Of a DNA stretch of 64,000 nucleotides, positions 48,582 through 60,723 are shown one piece after another. The stretch's first letter is position 1, and the number at the start of each line of letters is the position of its first letter. Position numbers and translations under genes: made by a program. This DNA comes from Okapia johnstoni (lineage: Eukaryota > Chordata > Mammalia > Artiodactyla > Giraffidae): positions 74,258,385 to 74,322,384 of the forward strand of contig CM044315.1 of the NCBI GenBank assembly GCA_024291935.2, written 5' to 3'. The notes under the pieces are model-generated. The model was not told the origin of the DNA, did not search any database, and was given only the letters and a program-made list of their open reading frames with translations.

Positions 48582-48663
48582 AACATGCCAGGAAGGCCTG
48601 GCATGCTGCAGTCCACGGAGTTGCAAAGAGTCGGACATGACTTTGGTGACTGAACAACAACAG
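48582..48663 (+). mobile_element. BovB 3' end, severely 5' truncated
   Basis: Only the last about 80 bases are present: GGAAGGCCTGGCATGCTGCA, GGAGTTGCAAAGAGTCGGAC, and an AACAACAACAG tail. Flanks TTAGATGCT (48573-48581) and TTAGATTCT (48664-48672) are a likely TSD (8/9). Confidence 0.85.
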
Positions 48664-49253
48664 TTAGATTCTATTCTTAATATAATGTCTAATTGTAATT
48701 TTCTAAGTTATTAGAAATAAAGAAAAGAAATAGAATATGAAAGCTACGTTACAGCTGCCCTAGGAGTCATCAAACTGAATATAAATAACTTTGGTGAAAT
48801 ATTGTAAACAATATCAATTACCTTTTCACTGACAACTATTACTAGTGCACAAATTAAGATAAAAAATGAACTGGAAATATGCCCTCAGATATTGTGCATT
48901 TGTACTATTATACACCATAATCTGTAAATATGGTATTAATGAGACTCAATTGATGAAGAAAAAATATTTAAGAAAATCCAACAGTCTTTCATGATAAAAA
49001 CAAAAACAAAAATACTTATACAAGGGAACTTCCTCAATATTATATAGGCCATATTGAGAAACCCACAGCTGACATTTATGCTCAGTTGTGAAACATTGAA
49101 AGATACCTACTTTCACCACTGCTTTTCAGTAGTAGTAGTTCTATACAGGGCAGTTAGGCAAGAAAAACAGATAGGAGGCATTCAAATTGAAAGGAAGCAA
49201 AATTATCTCTGTTTACAGATGACATGATCTTCTGTGTACAAAACCCTGAAGAC

Positions 49254-49272
49254 TACACACACACACACACAT
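49254..49272 (+). repeat. (AC)9 microsatellite
   Basis: Pure CA/AC run inside L1 ORF2 sequence, just after the GACATGATC active-site region. Confidence 0.9.
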
Positions 49273-50781
49273 CATGTACTATTAGAACTAATGAACAGAT
49301 TTGACAAAGTTGCCAGACATAAAATTAAAAGTCAGTTGTCTTTGTATAAATTAGCAACAAAGAATCTGAAAAGGAAATTTAGAGAGCAATTCTATTTACA
49401 GTAACATTAGGAATAACAAAATACTTGGAAGTAAATGTAACCAAGGAGGCCTAGGCCTTGTACTCTGAAAACTAAAAATATTGCTGAAAGAAATTTAGAA
49501 GACCTAAATAAATGTAAATACTTCCCCTGTTCATGGAATTGGAAGACTAAATGATTTTTAGATAACACTTCGAAGTGATCTGCGAATACAGTGCAGTCCT
49601 TATCAAAATCCCAAAGGTGATTTTTGCAGAAATAGAAAAATCCATTCTAAAATTCATACAAAATTTCAGGGAGCCCCAAATCACTGAAACAATCTTGAAA
49701 AAGAACAACAGAGTTGGAGGATACACACTTCTTAATTTTGAAACTCCCTACAGACTTACAATTTCAAAACAGTATAGCACTAACATAGTAATATGGACCA
49801 ACAGAACAGAAAAGAGAACCCAGAAGTATTCCTCATATGTATGGTCAAATGTTTTTCAACAAGGGCTTCACAACCATTCAATGGGAAGGAAGAGTGCTGG
49901 AAAACTGGATACCCAGATGCAAAAGAATGAAGTTGAACCCTTACCTAATACCATATACAAAACTTAACTCCAAATGGATCAAAGAGCTAAATTTAAGAGT
50001 TAAAACTATAAAACCCTTAGAATAAAACATAGAGGGAAATCACCATGACTTTGAATTTGGTAATGGTTTCTTGAATCTGACATGAAAAGCACAGAAAACA
50101 CAACAAGGAAATAGGTAAATTTCAACTTCATAAAAATTGAAAATGTTTGTGCATCAAAGAATACCATCAAGAGAGTGAAAAGACAACCTATGGAATGGAA
50201 GAAAATACTTACAAATCATATATGGTAAGGGTTTAATATCCAGAATATAAAGAATTCTCACAACTCAACAATGAAAAGCCAAACAGCACAATTCAAAATG
50301 GACAAAGGCCTTAAATAGACATTTCTCCAAAGAAAATATACAAATGGCCAATGAGCACAGGAGAAATTGCTCAACATCATTAGTCATTAGAAAAATGCAA
50401 ATAAAAACCACCGTGAGATACCATCTCACATCCACTAGGATGGCTGTAATCTAAAAGAATAGAAAATAACACTTGTCTACAAGGATGTAGAGAAATCAGA
50501 ACCTTGTACATTGCTGGTGAGAATGTAAAATGGTACATGGAAAATGGGTTGGCAGCTCCTCGAAAAGTTAAACAGAATTATCACTTAACTCAGCAATCCA
50601 TTTCTAGGAATTAAAAACAGGGACTCAGAACTTGTACATGAATGTTCATTGCAGCATTCTTCACAAAAGCTTAAAGGTGGAAGCAATCCAAATGTCCAGT
50701 AACAGATGAATGGATAAACAAAATGTGCTATATGCATTATATGGATTAGTATTTAGTTATAATATAGATTGAAGAATTGAT

Positions 50782-51150
50782 GTTTTCAAATTATGGTGCT
50801 AAAGACTCTTGAGAGTCCCTTAGACTGCAAAATCAAGCTAGTCAATCCTGAAGGAAATCAACCCTGAATATTCATTGGAGAGACTGATGCTGAAGCTGAA
50901 GTTCCAGTACTTTGGCCACCTGATGCAAACAGCAGACATATTGGGAAAAACCCTGATGCTGGGAAAGATTAAAGGCAAAAGGAAAAGAGGGTGGCCAAGG
51001 ATGAGATGGTTGGATAGCATCACTGACTCAATGGACATGAACTTGGGCAAACCCTGGGAGACACTGAGGGACAGGCAGGTTTGGCGTGCTACAGTCCATG
51101 GGGTCACACGGGTCGGATACAACTTAGTGACTGAACAACAGCAGCAATAG
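50782..51150 (+). mobile_element. BovB LINE 3' end inserted in L1
   Basis: It starts at BovB ORF2 text TTATGGTGCTAAAGACTCTT (the [11 protein letters not shown] region) and covers the C-terminal domain to the tail GTGACTGAACAACAGCAGCA. The TSD is AGATTGAAGAATTGAT (50766-50781) / AGATTGAAGTGTTGAT (51151-51166), 14/16, and lies in L1 sequence. An open stretch at 50875-51150 is the ORF2 C-terminus (LMLKLKFQYFGHLMQ). Confidence 0.93.
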
Positions 51151-51488
51151 AGATTGAAGTGTTGATACTTGCTACAACATTGATGAACCTTATAGATCTT
51201 GAAATGAACAATGCCAAATACAAAAGGTCAAATACTGTATGATTCCACTTACATATCTTGAATAGGCAAATTCCTAAGAACAGAAAGTAGATCAGAGCCC
51301 CAGGGAGTGGAGGTATAGGGTGGATTAGGGACTCAAAGCTTAATGAGTATGGTTTCTGTTTAGGGTGATGAAAAAGTTATGGAACTAGGTAATGGTGATG
51401 GTTTGCAAAACATTGTGAATATACTTAATGCCATTAAAATGAATACTTAAAATAGTAAATTATATATTATATATATATATCTTACTAT

Positions 51489-51755
51489 CAGTTCAGTTCG
51501 GTTGCTCAGTCGTGTCTGACTCTTTGCCACCCCATAGACTGCAGCACACCGGGCTTCCCTGTCAATCACCAACTCCTAAAGCTTGCTCAAACTCGTATCC
51601 ATTGAGTTGGTGATGCCATCCAACCATCTCATCCTCTGTCATCCCCTTCCTTCATTCTTGCCCAGCATCAGGGTCTTTTCTAGTGAGTCAGTTCTTCGCA
51701 TCAGGCGGCCAGAGTATTGGAGCTTCAGCTTTAGCATCAGTCCTTCTAATGAATA
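51489..51755 (-). mobile_element. BovB LINE 3' end, 5' truncated
   Basis: On + it begins CAGTTCAGTTCGGTTGCTCA (tail), then GTGTCTGACTCTTTGCCACC, and ends at TCAGTCCTTCTAATGAATA. It lies about 340 bases from the + strand BovB fragment, in opposite orientation. Confidence 0.92.
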
Positions 51756-52114
51756 ATGTTTAAAAAAAGAAATACTATAATAATGTTTTATAAAAGAAAA
51801 CAATACACAAGCATGTTTAGTACTTTTGAGTTCATAGAATACAGAATGCTGTGGACCGGCAATCTTGTTGATTCTTGGGCTTAATACTTGCTGACACTCC
51901 TGGGGACTGACATAGAGTGGAAAAGATTCAGTCTTCGCCTTCATAAATTTTCATCCTGAGCAGTTTATTGCTCTAGATTAAATTCCTAACTTCTACCTAT
52001 TAGGGAAGCAGGGGTGTCAGTTGAAGTACCTTCAAGAAGGGAACAAGCATGTGTTGAGTGTCTGTTAGATAATTTCTGTAAATATTCCCTTTTAGCTTTC
52101 GCGGTAATCTTATG

Positions 52115-52240
52115 AGATACTTACTTATTATCCCTATTTTATTGAGGAAGAAAGTAAGGCTTATAGAAGTTAAATAATTTGCCCAAAGTCACACAGCTGT
52201 GTCAAAACCAGAATACACACTTACATGCTTTTCATACACT
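52115..52240 (-). mobile_element. MIR SINE fragment
   Basis: Reverse-strand core: CTATTTTATTGAGGAAGAAA, then TTTGCCCAAAGTCACACAGC. Confidence 0.7.
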
Positions 52241-53254
52241 CATCATCCCTTGTAAAGCTGAGTTACATTCACATTAAAGATGCAGGGGGTAAACTGAAGC
52301 AGTTCTGTTATCAAGATTAGGGAGAATTGGTGGACTAACCCAAAGAATAGGTCAGACACTCATAGATTCCCAAATATCACATTCACTTGAGCAGGATAAA
52401 AACATTTGTCTTGAGTATGGAATAATGCTCACTGTTAAAAAGTTATATCCACACCCTGTTTATTTACATTTGTTGCTCATAAAGTGCCTACTGATGGATC
52501 TGTTCATTCATGCTTGACACCTCAGTGTAGAAGTTGATAATTTGTCATTTGTGAAGCTAATGTAAAGAGATTTATGACTCAACATTGGCATTACAATTCA
52601 ACACACCTGTTCAGAGCCAGCCCATCACATTTTTCCTTCCTTTGCCTGAGGTGGAGACTTCATGGATTACAGTAACACTTTTTGACAAGCTTAGACTGGG
52701 TGGAGCTGCCTTGTAATGACAGAACACAATTGATGATATCTCAGTAATGCATTCTTTTTTGATTTGGGCTGTCAACATTTATTGCTATAAAGGCACTAAT
52801 TTTTAAACAACTGGCCCGACCTGTCCAGTTTTTGTTTTTAGTAGCAGTAGAGTCTAACAAAGTATGTTTTTTTTTCTGGTTATTCAATATTAGCTAGCTT
52901 TGGGGGAAGTATATCTAGTTATTATATTTTCTTTTATGTACTATTGTTTTCAAAGTAGCTATCTTAGTGTTCTCAAAATAAAAATTAAAGCCTTCTACTA
53001 CTTCCAAAGTCTTTCTCAAGTGGCTATTAAGATTTCCCCAATGTCATAAGCCTGAAAGGCACAAAAAAGATTCAAAAGATTCAGAAGAAACTGTTCATAT
53101 CTTAAATGATACCTAAATCCCTATCTTTAGAGATAGTCATATCCTTCACAAATTGTTCTTTCCCACTAGGAAATATATGGTTGTGTTTGTGAGAAGGGAT
53201 TTAGGAGCTGAAGTGCATGTAGATTCTTCCTTTACCTTGAAGAGGGCCATTTCC

Positions 53255-53419
53255 TTCTCCAGATCCTGTGGAGGAGGGCATGGAACCCACTCCAGTATTT
53301 TTGCCTGAAGTATCCCATGGGCAGAGTAGCCTGGTGGACTATAGTCCAGAGGGTCGCAAAAAGTCAGATACAACTGAAGCAACTTTGCGTGCATGTGCAC
53401 ACACACACACACACACACA
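53255..53419 (+). mobile_element. BOV-A monomer SINE with (AC)n tail
   Basis: The body runs from about 53255 through GGAACCCACTCCAGTATTTT and TAGTCCAGAGGGTCGCAAAA to GATACAACTGAAGCAAC. It is followed by TTTGCGTGCATGTGC and (AC)11 at 53398-53419, a microsatellite grown from the SINE tail. Confidence 0.85.
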
Positions 53420-54190
53420 AAGTGCAGAGGTGACATAAAGACTTCTTAGAGGCAGAAACATTAGAATCTTAAAACATGACATGTAGATGTTCACCAAGTA
53501 AACCACCATTAATTCATTACTTTGGCCACTAAATCAACACATTTTTATTAAGGACCTGCTATATACACCTTGTGCTAAGCACCAGTAGATATAAGGATGA
53601 CAAAATCCTTTAGATGTTTGGTGACATGTTGGCATAAGGATCCCAGTATAATTATATAATTCCAAGATGGAGATAGATGTAGGATGTTAAATCTGCCTAT
53701 CAGGGAGAATTCTTTTAAGTTGAAACTTTTAAAAAGGAAAAAGCAACATTGTAGCCAGTAGATTTATAGGGCAGTGTCTTCCAGAAGAAGGGTACTTTTC
53801 TAGTAGCTGGCTACATCAGAAGACTGCATCATCAGCCAGAAGAGACACACATTATAAGTAAATGAGGGCTGCTTGGTTAATTGGGCAGAATGATTCTAAT
53901 TTCAGATTAAATATTTCACTCTAACAATAGCCATATACAGCTCCCATATCCTATTATACTCATCTTGTCTGTCTGACCATTTTTACCATAAAGTACACTA
54001 GCAGTAGATACCACAAAGATAAATGGTCCTCTGCACTCCACACTTCTAAATTTTTGTTGTTGTTTGGGGTGTGTGTGTATGTGTTCATGTCTGGACATAT
54101 GTAGAAAAATATCCTAGGAAAAAAGCAAATTAGAGAAAACTATTTTAATAGAGGATTTGCTTTTGGAATTCTCAGGTGTACACATTTTTT

Positions 54191-54500
54191 GGGGCTTCCC
54201 TGGTAGCTCAGCTGATAAAGAATCTGCCTGCAATACAGGAAACCCCAGTTCGATTCCTGGGTCGGGAAGATCCGCTGGAGAAGGGATAGGCTACCCGCTC
54301 CAGTATTCTTGGGCTTCCCTGGGGGCTCAGCTGGTAAAGAATCTGCCTCCAGTGCGGGAGACCTGGGTTTGATCCCTGGGTTGGGAAGCTCCCCTAGAGA
54401 AGGGAACAGCTACCCACTGCAGTATTCTGACCTGGAGAATTCCATGGACTGTATAGTCCATGGGTTTGCAAAGAGTCAGACACGACTTAGCAACTTTCAC
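54191..54500 (+). mobile_element. Bov-tA3-like SINE with two tandem tRNA-like heads
   Basis: The first unit (54191-54308) has a head and proximal body to CTCCAGTATTCTTGG. The second (54309-54500) is a full Bov-tA beginning GGCTTCCCTGGGGGCTCAGC and ending GACACGACTTAGCAAC. A short ACACATT repeat flanks the pair (54180-54186, 54499-54505). Confidence 0.9.
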
Positions 54501-54609
54501 ACATTGTCTTATTAAAGCAATTCACTGTTTATGTGCGAAAATACTCATGATCGCTTTGCATAGCTTTGGGGACTTGGACTAGGGCTGCTTATTACCCATA
54601 AGTTAAAGA

Positions 54610-55270
54610 GAGAACACTGAGGTACCTGATGAAGAACAACTGGAACTCTCATTCATTGCTCCTGGGAATGCAAGATGGTTCTGCCATGCAGAAAAATAGT
54701 TGGTGATGGTTTCCCAGGAAGTTAAACATACTTAACATATGACCCAGCAGTCTTATCCGTGGGTATTTATTAACGCTAGAAAAATGAAAACTTATGTTAA
54801 CAGCAAAACTGTACATGTTCATAAAAGCTTAATTCATAACTGTCAGAGCTGAAACAAATAGGACCTTCATTATCCTTCAGTTCACCTTCAGTGGGTGAGT
54901 GAATAAATATACTGCTTACATCCATGCTGTGAAATACTACTCAGAAATTTAAAAAATAAAAATAAAAACTACTGATACATACAGCAATGTGGATGTATTA
55001 CAAAGGCATTCTGCTTAGTGTCAAAAAAAAAAAAAAAAGGTTTCTAAAGGTTACATACTATAGAGTTCCATTTTATATTTTTGCAAAGACAAAACTCTAG
55101 GGACAGGGAACCAATCAGTTGTTGCTGAGAATTAGGACTCAAGAGAGAGGATGACAACAAAGGGATAGCTTCAGGGATATTTGTGGGATGATGGAGCTGT
55201 TCTGTATCCTGTTCCGTGGTTGTTACATGAATATATCCATGTGTTAAAATTCATAGGAACATACATTAAA
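54610..55270 (+). mobile_element. Old L1 3'-UTR fragment
   Basis: Diverged L1 3' phrases in order: CTGGAACTCTCATTCATTGC, ACATATGACCCAGCAGTCTT, CATCCATGCTGTGAAATACT, AAGGTTACATACTATAGAGT, and TTGTTACATGAATATATCC. An (A)16 run is at 55022-55038. Confidence 0.75.
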
Positions 55271-55309
55271 AATAATTATTTTACTTTATGTTCATATCAA
55301 GTGCCGTGT

Positions 55310-55500
55310 AGCCTGAATTCAAGCCCTAGCTCTGCCATTTAGCAGTTGTATAACTTTGAGAAAATTCTTTCATTCTCTTTGTCCCTCAGTTTCCTCAATT
55401 AGTAGTTGGTAGTTACTTGATAGGATTAAATCAGTTGATACATGTAAAGTGTTTGGATTGGTACCTGATATCTAGTAAGTACTTTTGAAATATTTTCAAT
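55310..55500 (+). mobile_element. MIR SINE
   Basis: Ordered MIR words: TTCAAGCCCTAGCTCTGCCA, CCCTCAGTTTCCTCA, and GGATTAAATCAGTTGATACA. Confidence 0.8.
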
Positions 55501-55687
55501 AATAATATATAAACTGAATTTTGAAGAACAAGTAGGAAATAATCATTTGGATTAAGGAAGAAGAAGTACATTGAAAAAACATGGAAATGTGTTACAGCTT
55601 GGAGATTATCAAATGACTTGAGGCATGTGGGAAATGAAAAGTAGTTCTGTAAGACAAGAAGGAGGTATTAGTAGAGGGAAAGGGAAA

Positions 55688-56562
55688 GTTGTTGTTGCTG
55701 TTCAGTCACTCAGTTGTGTCCAACTCTTTGCAGCCCCGTGAACTGCAACACGCCAAGCTTCCCTGTCCTTCACCATCTCCAGGAGCTTGCTCAAACTCAT
55801 GTCCATTGAGTTGGTGATGCCATCCAACCATCTCGTCCTTTGTCTTCCCCTTCTCCTCCTGCCTTCAATCTTTCCCAGCATCAGGGTCTTTTCTAACGAG
55901 TCAGTTCTTCACACCAGGTGGCAAAAGTATTGCAGCTTCAGCATCAGTCCTTCCAGTGACAATATTCAGGACTAATTTCCTTTAGGATTGACTGATTTGA
56001 TCTCTTTGCAGTCCAAGGGACTCTCAAGAGTCTTCTCCAACACCACAGTTCAAAAGCATCAGTTCTTCAGCACTCAGCTTTCTTTATAGTCCAACTCTCA
56101 CATCCATACATGACTACTGGAAAAAACATAGCTTTGACTAGACAGATCTTTGCTGGCAAAGTAATGTCTCTGCTTTTTAATACACTGTCTAGGTTGGTCA
56201 TAGCTTTTCTTCCAAGGAGCAAGTGTCTTGACCAGCACGCCGCTTATCCCAGGACAGTTGTAGTCAGTGCCACTGACCCAGAGGCCACTGTTGACCCATG
56301 CCTCCACCAGCGACTCCAGACACTCGCAGAAGAAGAAGAGCACATGTCCTTTTACTCCACCATCTTGTACCAAACTGATCACATGGATCACAGCCTTGTC
56401 TAACTCAGTGGAACTATGGGCCATGCAATATAGGGCCACCCAAGACAGATGCGTCATGGTGGAGAGTTCTGACAAAATGTGGTTCGCTGGAGAAGGGAGT
56501 AGCAAACCACTTAAACATTCTTACCTTGAGAACCCCATGAACAGCATGAACAGTATGAAAAG
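55688..56562 (-). mobile_element. BovB LINE, second inverted composite (3' part - strand, 5' UTR + strand)
   Basis: 55688 to about 56229 is the reverse-strand BovB 3' end (GTTGTTGTTGCTGTTCAGTC tail to AAGGAGCAAGTGTCTT). About 56231-56562 is + strand BovB 5' UTR (CAGGACAGTTGTAGTCAGTG, CTCCACCATCTTGTACCAAA, TTCTGACAAAATGTGGTTCG, ending ACAGTATGAAAAG). The intervening about 2.4 kb of ORF2 (judged against 19460-21917) is absent. The arrangement mirrors 42580-45734. A TSD cannot be judged because both flanks are purine-rich (AGAGGGAAAGGGAAA versus AGAAAAGAAGAGG). Confidence 0.87.
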
Positions 56563-56814
56563 AGAAAAGAAGAGGCTAAAAATGTGCTTTAGGACCACAC
56601 TGTACTTTTATGCTCTGCTATAGCATTTGAACCTTAAACTGTGAGCAGAGTGAGTATTCATCTCTTCTTTTAAGCAGGAAGTTGACCTAATTAGATTTGT
56701 TATTTAGGAAATTAATTCTGATGTCTATGCTATTTGCTAATCATTTTGTTCATATCTTTATGATAGTACTTATTTTGGAGTTATAATTTATCATTTTTTC
56801 TTTTTGAGTTGCAG

Positions 56815-56985
56815 TGCTTTTCAAAATGTGATCCTGAGCACATGTTTGTTAACAGTCCAGACTTTTGAGTTTCCATGCTAGACCTACTGAATCAGAATCT
56901 CTGCAGTTGGGCCAGAGAAGCTGTGTCTTCACAAGTTTCACAAGTGATTCCTGTATATCTTAAAATTTGAGGACCATTAGTTTAG
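56815..56985 (+). mobile_element. MER5A-like DNA transposon
   Basis: The left end CAGTGCTTTTCAAAATGTGA, the middle GACCTACTGAATCAGAATCT and the right end ATTTGAGGACCATTAG fit MER5A order and length. Confidence 0.72.
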
Positions 56986-57190
56986 TGGAAAGAATATAGG
57001 CTTTGCAAACTGATAGACAGACCTAAATATTAAAGCCAATTCAGTCCCATACAAGCTAGACACTACAGGCAAATTATGTAACCAAGTCAAGTCTTGGTTT
57101 TCCCATAGTGAAGTGGAAATAATAATTGTAGTAGTGTGAGAATGAAAACAAACAGCATATTATAAAATAACTAATCCATAATAGACGCTC
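56986..57190 (+). mobile_element. MIR SINE, diverged
   Basis: GTGGAAAGAATATAGGCTTT, CAAATTATGTAACCAAGTC and TCTTGGTTTTCCCATAGTGA follow MIR order, directly after the MER5A-like element. Confidence 0.6.
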
Positions 57191-57865
57191 ATATTGCCTT
57201 CCTCTCCAATCTTATACATCTGTTTCCAACAATTAGTGAGAGAAGGAAACAACTTCTTACTTACTGTTTCCATTTCCTAACACAAAGCTTAACATATAGT
57301 AGGTGAGCATAAATGATTTACAGATGTGTAAGTGAATGACTGGATAAATGAATTTTATAGGAAGCGACTGGAAGTTAGGAGATCTACTAAGAGGCCAATG
57401 CCATAGTCTCAAGAGATGACCAGGGTCTGAACTGAGGCATCATGCTTGGAAAATATGCAGGTTTCATCCCAGGTTACCAGGCAGGTAGGTAGATTCTCTG
57501 GATTGTTTTAGCTTAACATGAACTCTATCTTTCACAAGTTGTCCCACTTCCTCTAAAGCAGACTCTGAGATGCAGTTCATCGTTTGAAATCCTGCCACTA
57601 AAGAAATTAGCAAACCAGTCTTAAATCCTGCTTTTCAACTCACTCCCACATACCACTTCTGTTCAGATGAAAAAGAATCTTTTCTAAACATCTCTGCCGG
57701 AAATTCCAGAGACTTACATTCTAGCAAAGCAAGACAGTCTTAGTTAGGACTTGGAAGTTACTTTCTATTTGTGAATTCATCTCTGTTTTCATAGTCCTAT
57801 CATAAGACTATGATATAAGTACCAGATACAACTATCTTGAAATTTTTCTGCTTAAAACTTTTGAT

Positions 57866-58132
57866 GCTGCTAAGTCGCTTCAGTCGTGTCCGACTCTGTG
57901 CGACCCCATAGACGGCAACCCACCAGGTTCTGCCGTCCCTGGGATTCTCCAGGCAAGAATACTGGAGTGGGTTGCCATTTCCTTCTCCAGTGCATGAAAG
58001 GGAAAAGTGAAAGGGAAATTGCTCAGTCGTGTCCGACTCTTAGCGACCCCATGGACTGTAGCCTACCAGGCTCCTTTGTCCATGGGATTTTCCAGGCAAG
58101 AGTACTGGAGTGGGGTGCCATTGCCTTCTCCG
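57866..58132 (-). mobile_element. BOV-A2 SINE, full dimer
   Basis: Two BovA monomers in tandem on the reverse strand: TCAGTCGTGTCCGACTCTGT and, after the AAAGGGAAAAGTGAAAGGGA linker, TCAGTCGTGTCCGACTCTTA. It is little diverged. The 11-bp TSD AAACTTTTGAT is perfect (57855-57865 and 58133-58143). Confidence 0.96.
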
Positions 58133-58784
58133 AAACTTTTGATAACTGGATTTTAAAAAATAACCAGTTAGTCTAACATGTAGGCTCTGCCCTTGATATA
58201 ATAGGTACCAAACACTGTTTCAGGAACCTGAAAGAATGTCAAGTGTCAGGTTAGCCATAATCATTTCACTGTTTTTTAGCTGTCATTGATGATTTTACAA
58301 GCAATTCAGCTTAACAAGTCTAAACTTACAATGCACATGTCTGTGGGTTCAAAATGTTCATTCATTATTCCATTTTTAAGTTTCTAGAAAGTAACAGGTA
58401 CTGCTGGAGATTAGAACCAGGAATTCAGAGATAAATAAGGAAAAGTCTCTTCAGTTTGTTTAGAGTCTGAAGAGAGAAATAGACAAGTGAAGAGATGATC
58501 ACAACTCTACAGGATAATACAAGGCTGGAGGTACATATCCGTTCTATACCATCTTGCTCTTCTCTGTGGAGAGTCCATTGGTAATGAAGTGAACTAAACC
58601 TGTATCTATGTTTCCTGCTTCATTCATTCAGCAAGTGAAAATAGTTTATTCCCATGAAAATCGTACCATAACCATTCCTGTACTGATTCAAGAACTATAT
58701 TTGCAATGTTTGGAAGGAATAAAATTTAGAGAGGGAGAAACATGGTAAGTGTGTTGGTTGAAGAGAGGTGAAATGACAGAAAGA

Positions 58785-58960
58785 ACTGTAGATGAGAATG
58801 GGTGGCCTACATTTTAATAAGCTGAGTGTCCCTGGGAAAATCAGTTAAACTTTCTTAGTCTGTTTCCTCTTCTCTAAATGGGGATCGAAGTCCCTTCCTG
58901 GCCAGCCTAATTATTTTAAGTATCACATGTGAAAGTGGTTTGTAAACCTTGAAATATAAG
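58785..58960 (+). mobile_element. MIR SINE, diverged
   Basis: CCCTGGGAAAATCAGTTAAA, TGTTTCCTCTTCTCTAAATG and GTAAACCTTGAAATATAAG are MIR-like in order. Confidence 0.55.
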
Positions 58961-59889
58961 ACTTTAAAGGATTAAAAATCTTAGATAAAGATATAGGCAG
59001 GGGGATATTTATTAGTACTTACTATATTTTCCTTTGCAAATACTAGTTAATGGTCAGTTTGATTAACAAGGAAATGAGAGCTTTTTACAGAATGGAAATC
59101 AGTGATAAATTAGGGCTAGTGCCAAGAAATTCATTCTTACCACAGAGTAAATGAGGCCTTCTAAGTCATTCCTAATTCTGTTCGCAAACTGATCATTCCT
59201 TCCAGTCTGGAATCTTAGTCCATTTCAGAGCACTGTCCCATCATGTATTCTATTTAATCCTCACAGCCTGGGTCTCTTGGAAGTAGAGCAAACTTAGGGG
59301 TCTGTCCTGGGCCCTTCATATTAAAAACCTCCCTCCTTTGCAGCTTAAAATGTGATTATATAAAGGCAGACCAAGCACCTGTAAAATAAGCAATGTAGTT
59401 TCACCAAATAGGAAAAATATAGAGAGACAGAGAGATACCTTTTTGAAATTTATTATTTCAGAAAAATCAAAGTAGTCTTAAGAAAAATTAGAATTTTGTC
59501 AGACTTCTGAACACGGTTTAATATTGCCTCTAAATTACATAGGCTGTATTATCTCTGCTTCAGACCTCTAATGTTCTTTTTTTTGGCCCTGGGACCTCTG
59601 CCAGAGCCCTGGTACACAGATAGTGACTAGAGTAGGGCACAGCATCCAGCTACGGAACAGTGGGAAGATGCTTCAGAGACCTGAGGCTCGTGTCTGTATA
59701 ATCATTTATGAATGTTCCCCTGTTTATCCTCTTCTACCATTGCCAATTTACCTGTTGAAAAATGATGCTATTAATGAGGGATGATTTGCCCCAGATCCTC
59801 CCTAGGAAGTCCTTGGGAAAAATTCAGAAAAATACAACTGTTTGGCCTAAGGTTACACATTAGTTATTACAAGGAAGAGGACTAATATT

Positions 59890-60110
59890 ATTAGGGTGAT
59901 GATGATATGGATGATTATTAGGGTAACATTTATCAAATGCCCACTATGCTAGGTGATAGGTATTCATCATTTAATTTCCTCCTTCCAGCAAGGAGGTATT
60001 TTTCCCATTTTAGAGAGAAAATTGATAAGTGTTGAAAGAGGTCAAAGATCTTGCCCAAAGACACAGAAATTAAGTGGCCAACCTAAAATTCAAACCAAAC
60101 TAAAATATCT
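59890..60110 (-). mobile_element. MIR SINE
   Basis: Reverse-strand words: ATTTATCAAATGCCCACTAT, TTTTCCCATTTTAGAGAGAA, and TCTTGCCCAAAGACACAG. The overlapping 108-codon open frame is incidental. Confidence 0.65.
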
Positions 60111-60503
60111 GTGTTTGAAGCTGTATTTTTTCCCTGTACTGCTCTGCCATCGAGATGAAACAAGGACTAGAATCCAAGTTGGCTGGAAGACGAATGTCCT
60201 GGCCACAGTACACCAAGAAGCCGGTGCTACCCAGTCAGTACTTCTTTTGAATGCTAACCTAACACATCTTTTCAAGTAGTGCCCTCATCATTTATACTTG
60301 ACATGCAGAAAAATTAAAATATTCTTCTTCCATTTTACACGTAGAGAGGTTTGTCACTATTTAGTTCTTGGCTCTGTAATTTGATATGTGGGGGGGTGCA
60401 GCAGCAAGGCAAAATTCAGATAACAGAAAATGAACCATTTTAAAGCATACAATTCACTGGCATTTTGTACATTCACAGTGTTGTGCACCTATTACATCTA
60501 TCT

Positions 60504-60723
60504 GTAAATGTGCTAAGTCGCTTCAGTCATGTCTGACTCTGTTACCCTGCGGACTATAACCTGCCAGGCTCTTCTGTCCATGGGATTCTGCAGGCAAGAA
60601 TACTGGAGTGGGTTGCCATTTCCTTCTCCAAGGAATCTTCCCAATCCAGGGATCAAACCCACCCTCTCTTTGTCTCCTGTATTGGCAGATGGGTTCTTGA
60701 CCTCTAGTGCCACCTGGGAAGCC
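60504..60723 (-). mobile_element. Bov-tA SINE inside L1
   Basis: On + it begins GTAAATGTGCTAAGTCGCTT and ends in CCACCTGGGAAGCC (complement of the head). The TSD is ATTACATCTATCT (60491-60503) / ATTACCTCTATCT (60724-60736), 12/13. Confidence 0.92.

Larger units (their letters stand above)
48950..51465 (+). mobile_element. L1 ORF2 3' part and 3' UTR, interrupted by a BovB fragment
   Basis: ORF2-derived text (AGGGAACTTCCTCAAT, TTTACAGATGACATGATCTT which encodes the L1 RT active-site area, CAAAATCCCAAAGGTGATTT) leads into a readable but isolated frame at 49575-49967 and then 3'-UTR phrases (AAAAGACAACCTATGGAATG, TCAACATCATTAGTCATTAG, TGAATGTTCATTGCAGCATT). The 3' UTR resumes after the BovB insertion at 51151. 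No full ORF survives. A (CA)n run interrupts it at 49254-49272. Confidence 0.88.

Noticed and set aside
49575..49967. 130-codon open frame on the + strand
   Set aside because: It is a surviving piece of L1 ORF2 inside the L1 at 48950-51465, not a host gene.
59953..60279. 108-codon open frame on the + strand
   Set aside because: Its first half is reverse-strand MIR, with no family match and no splice signals.
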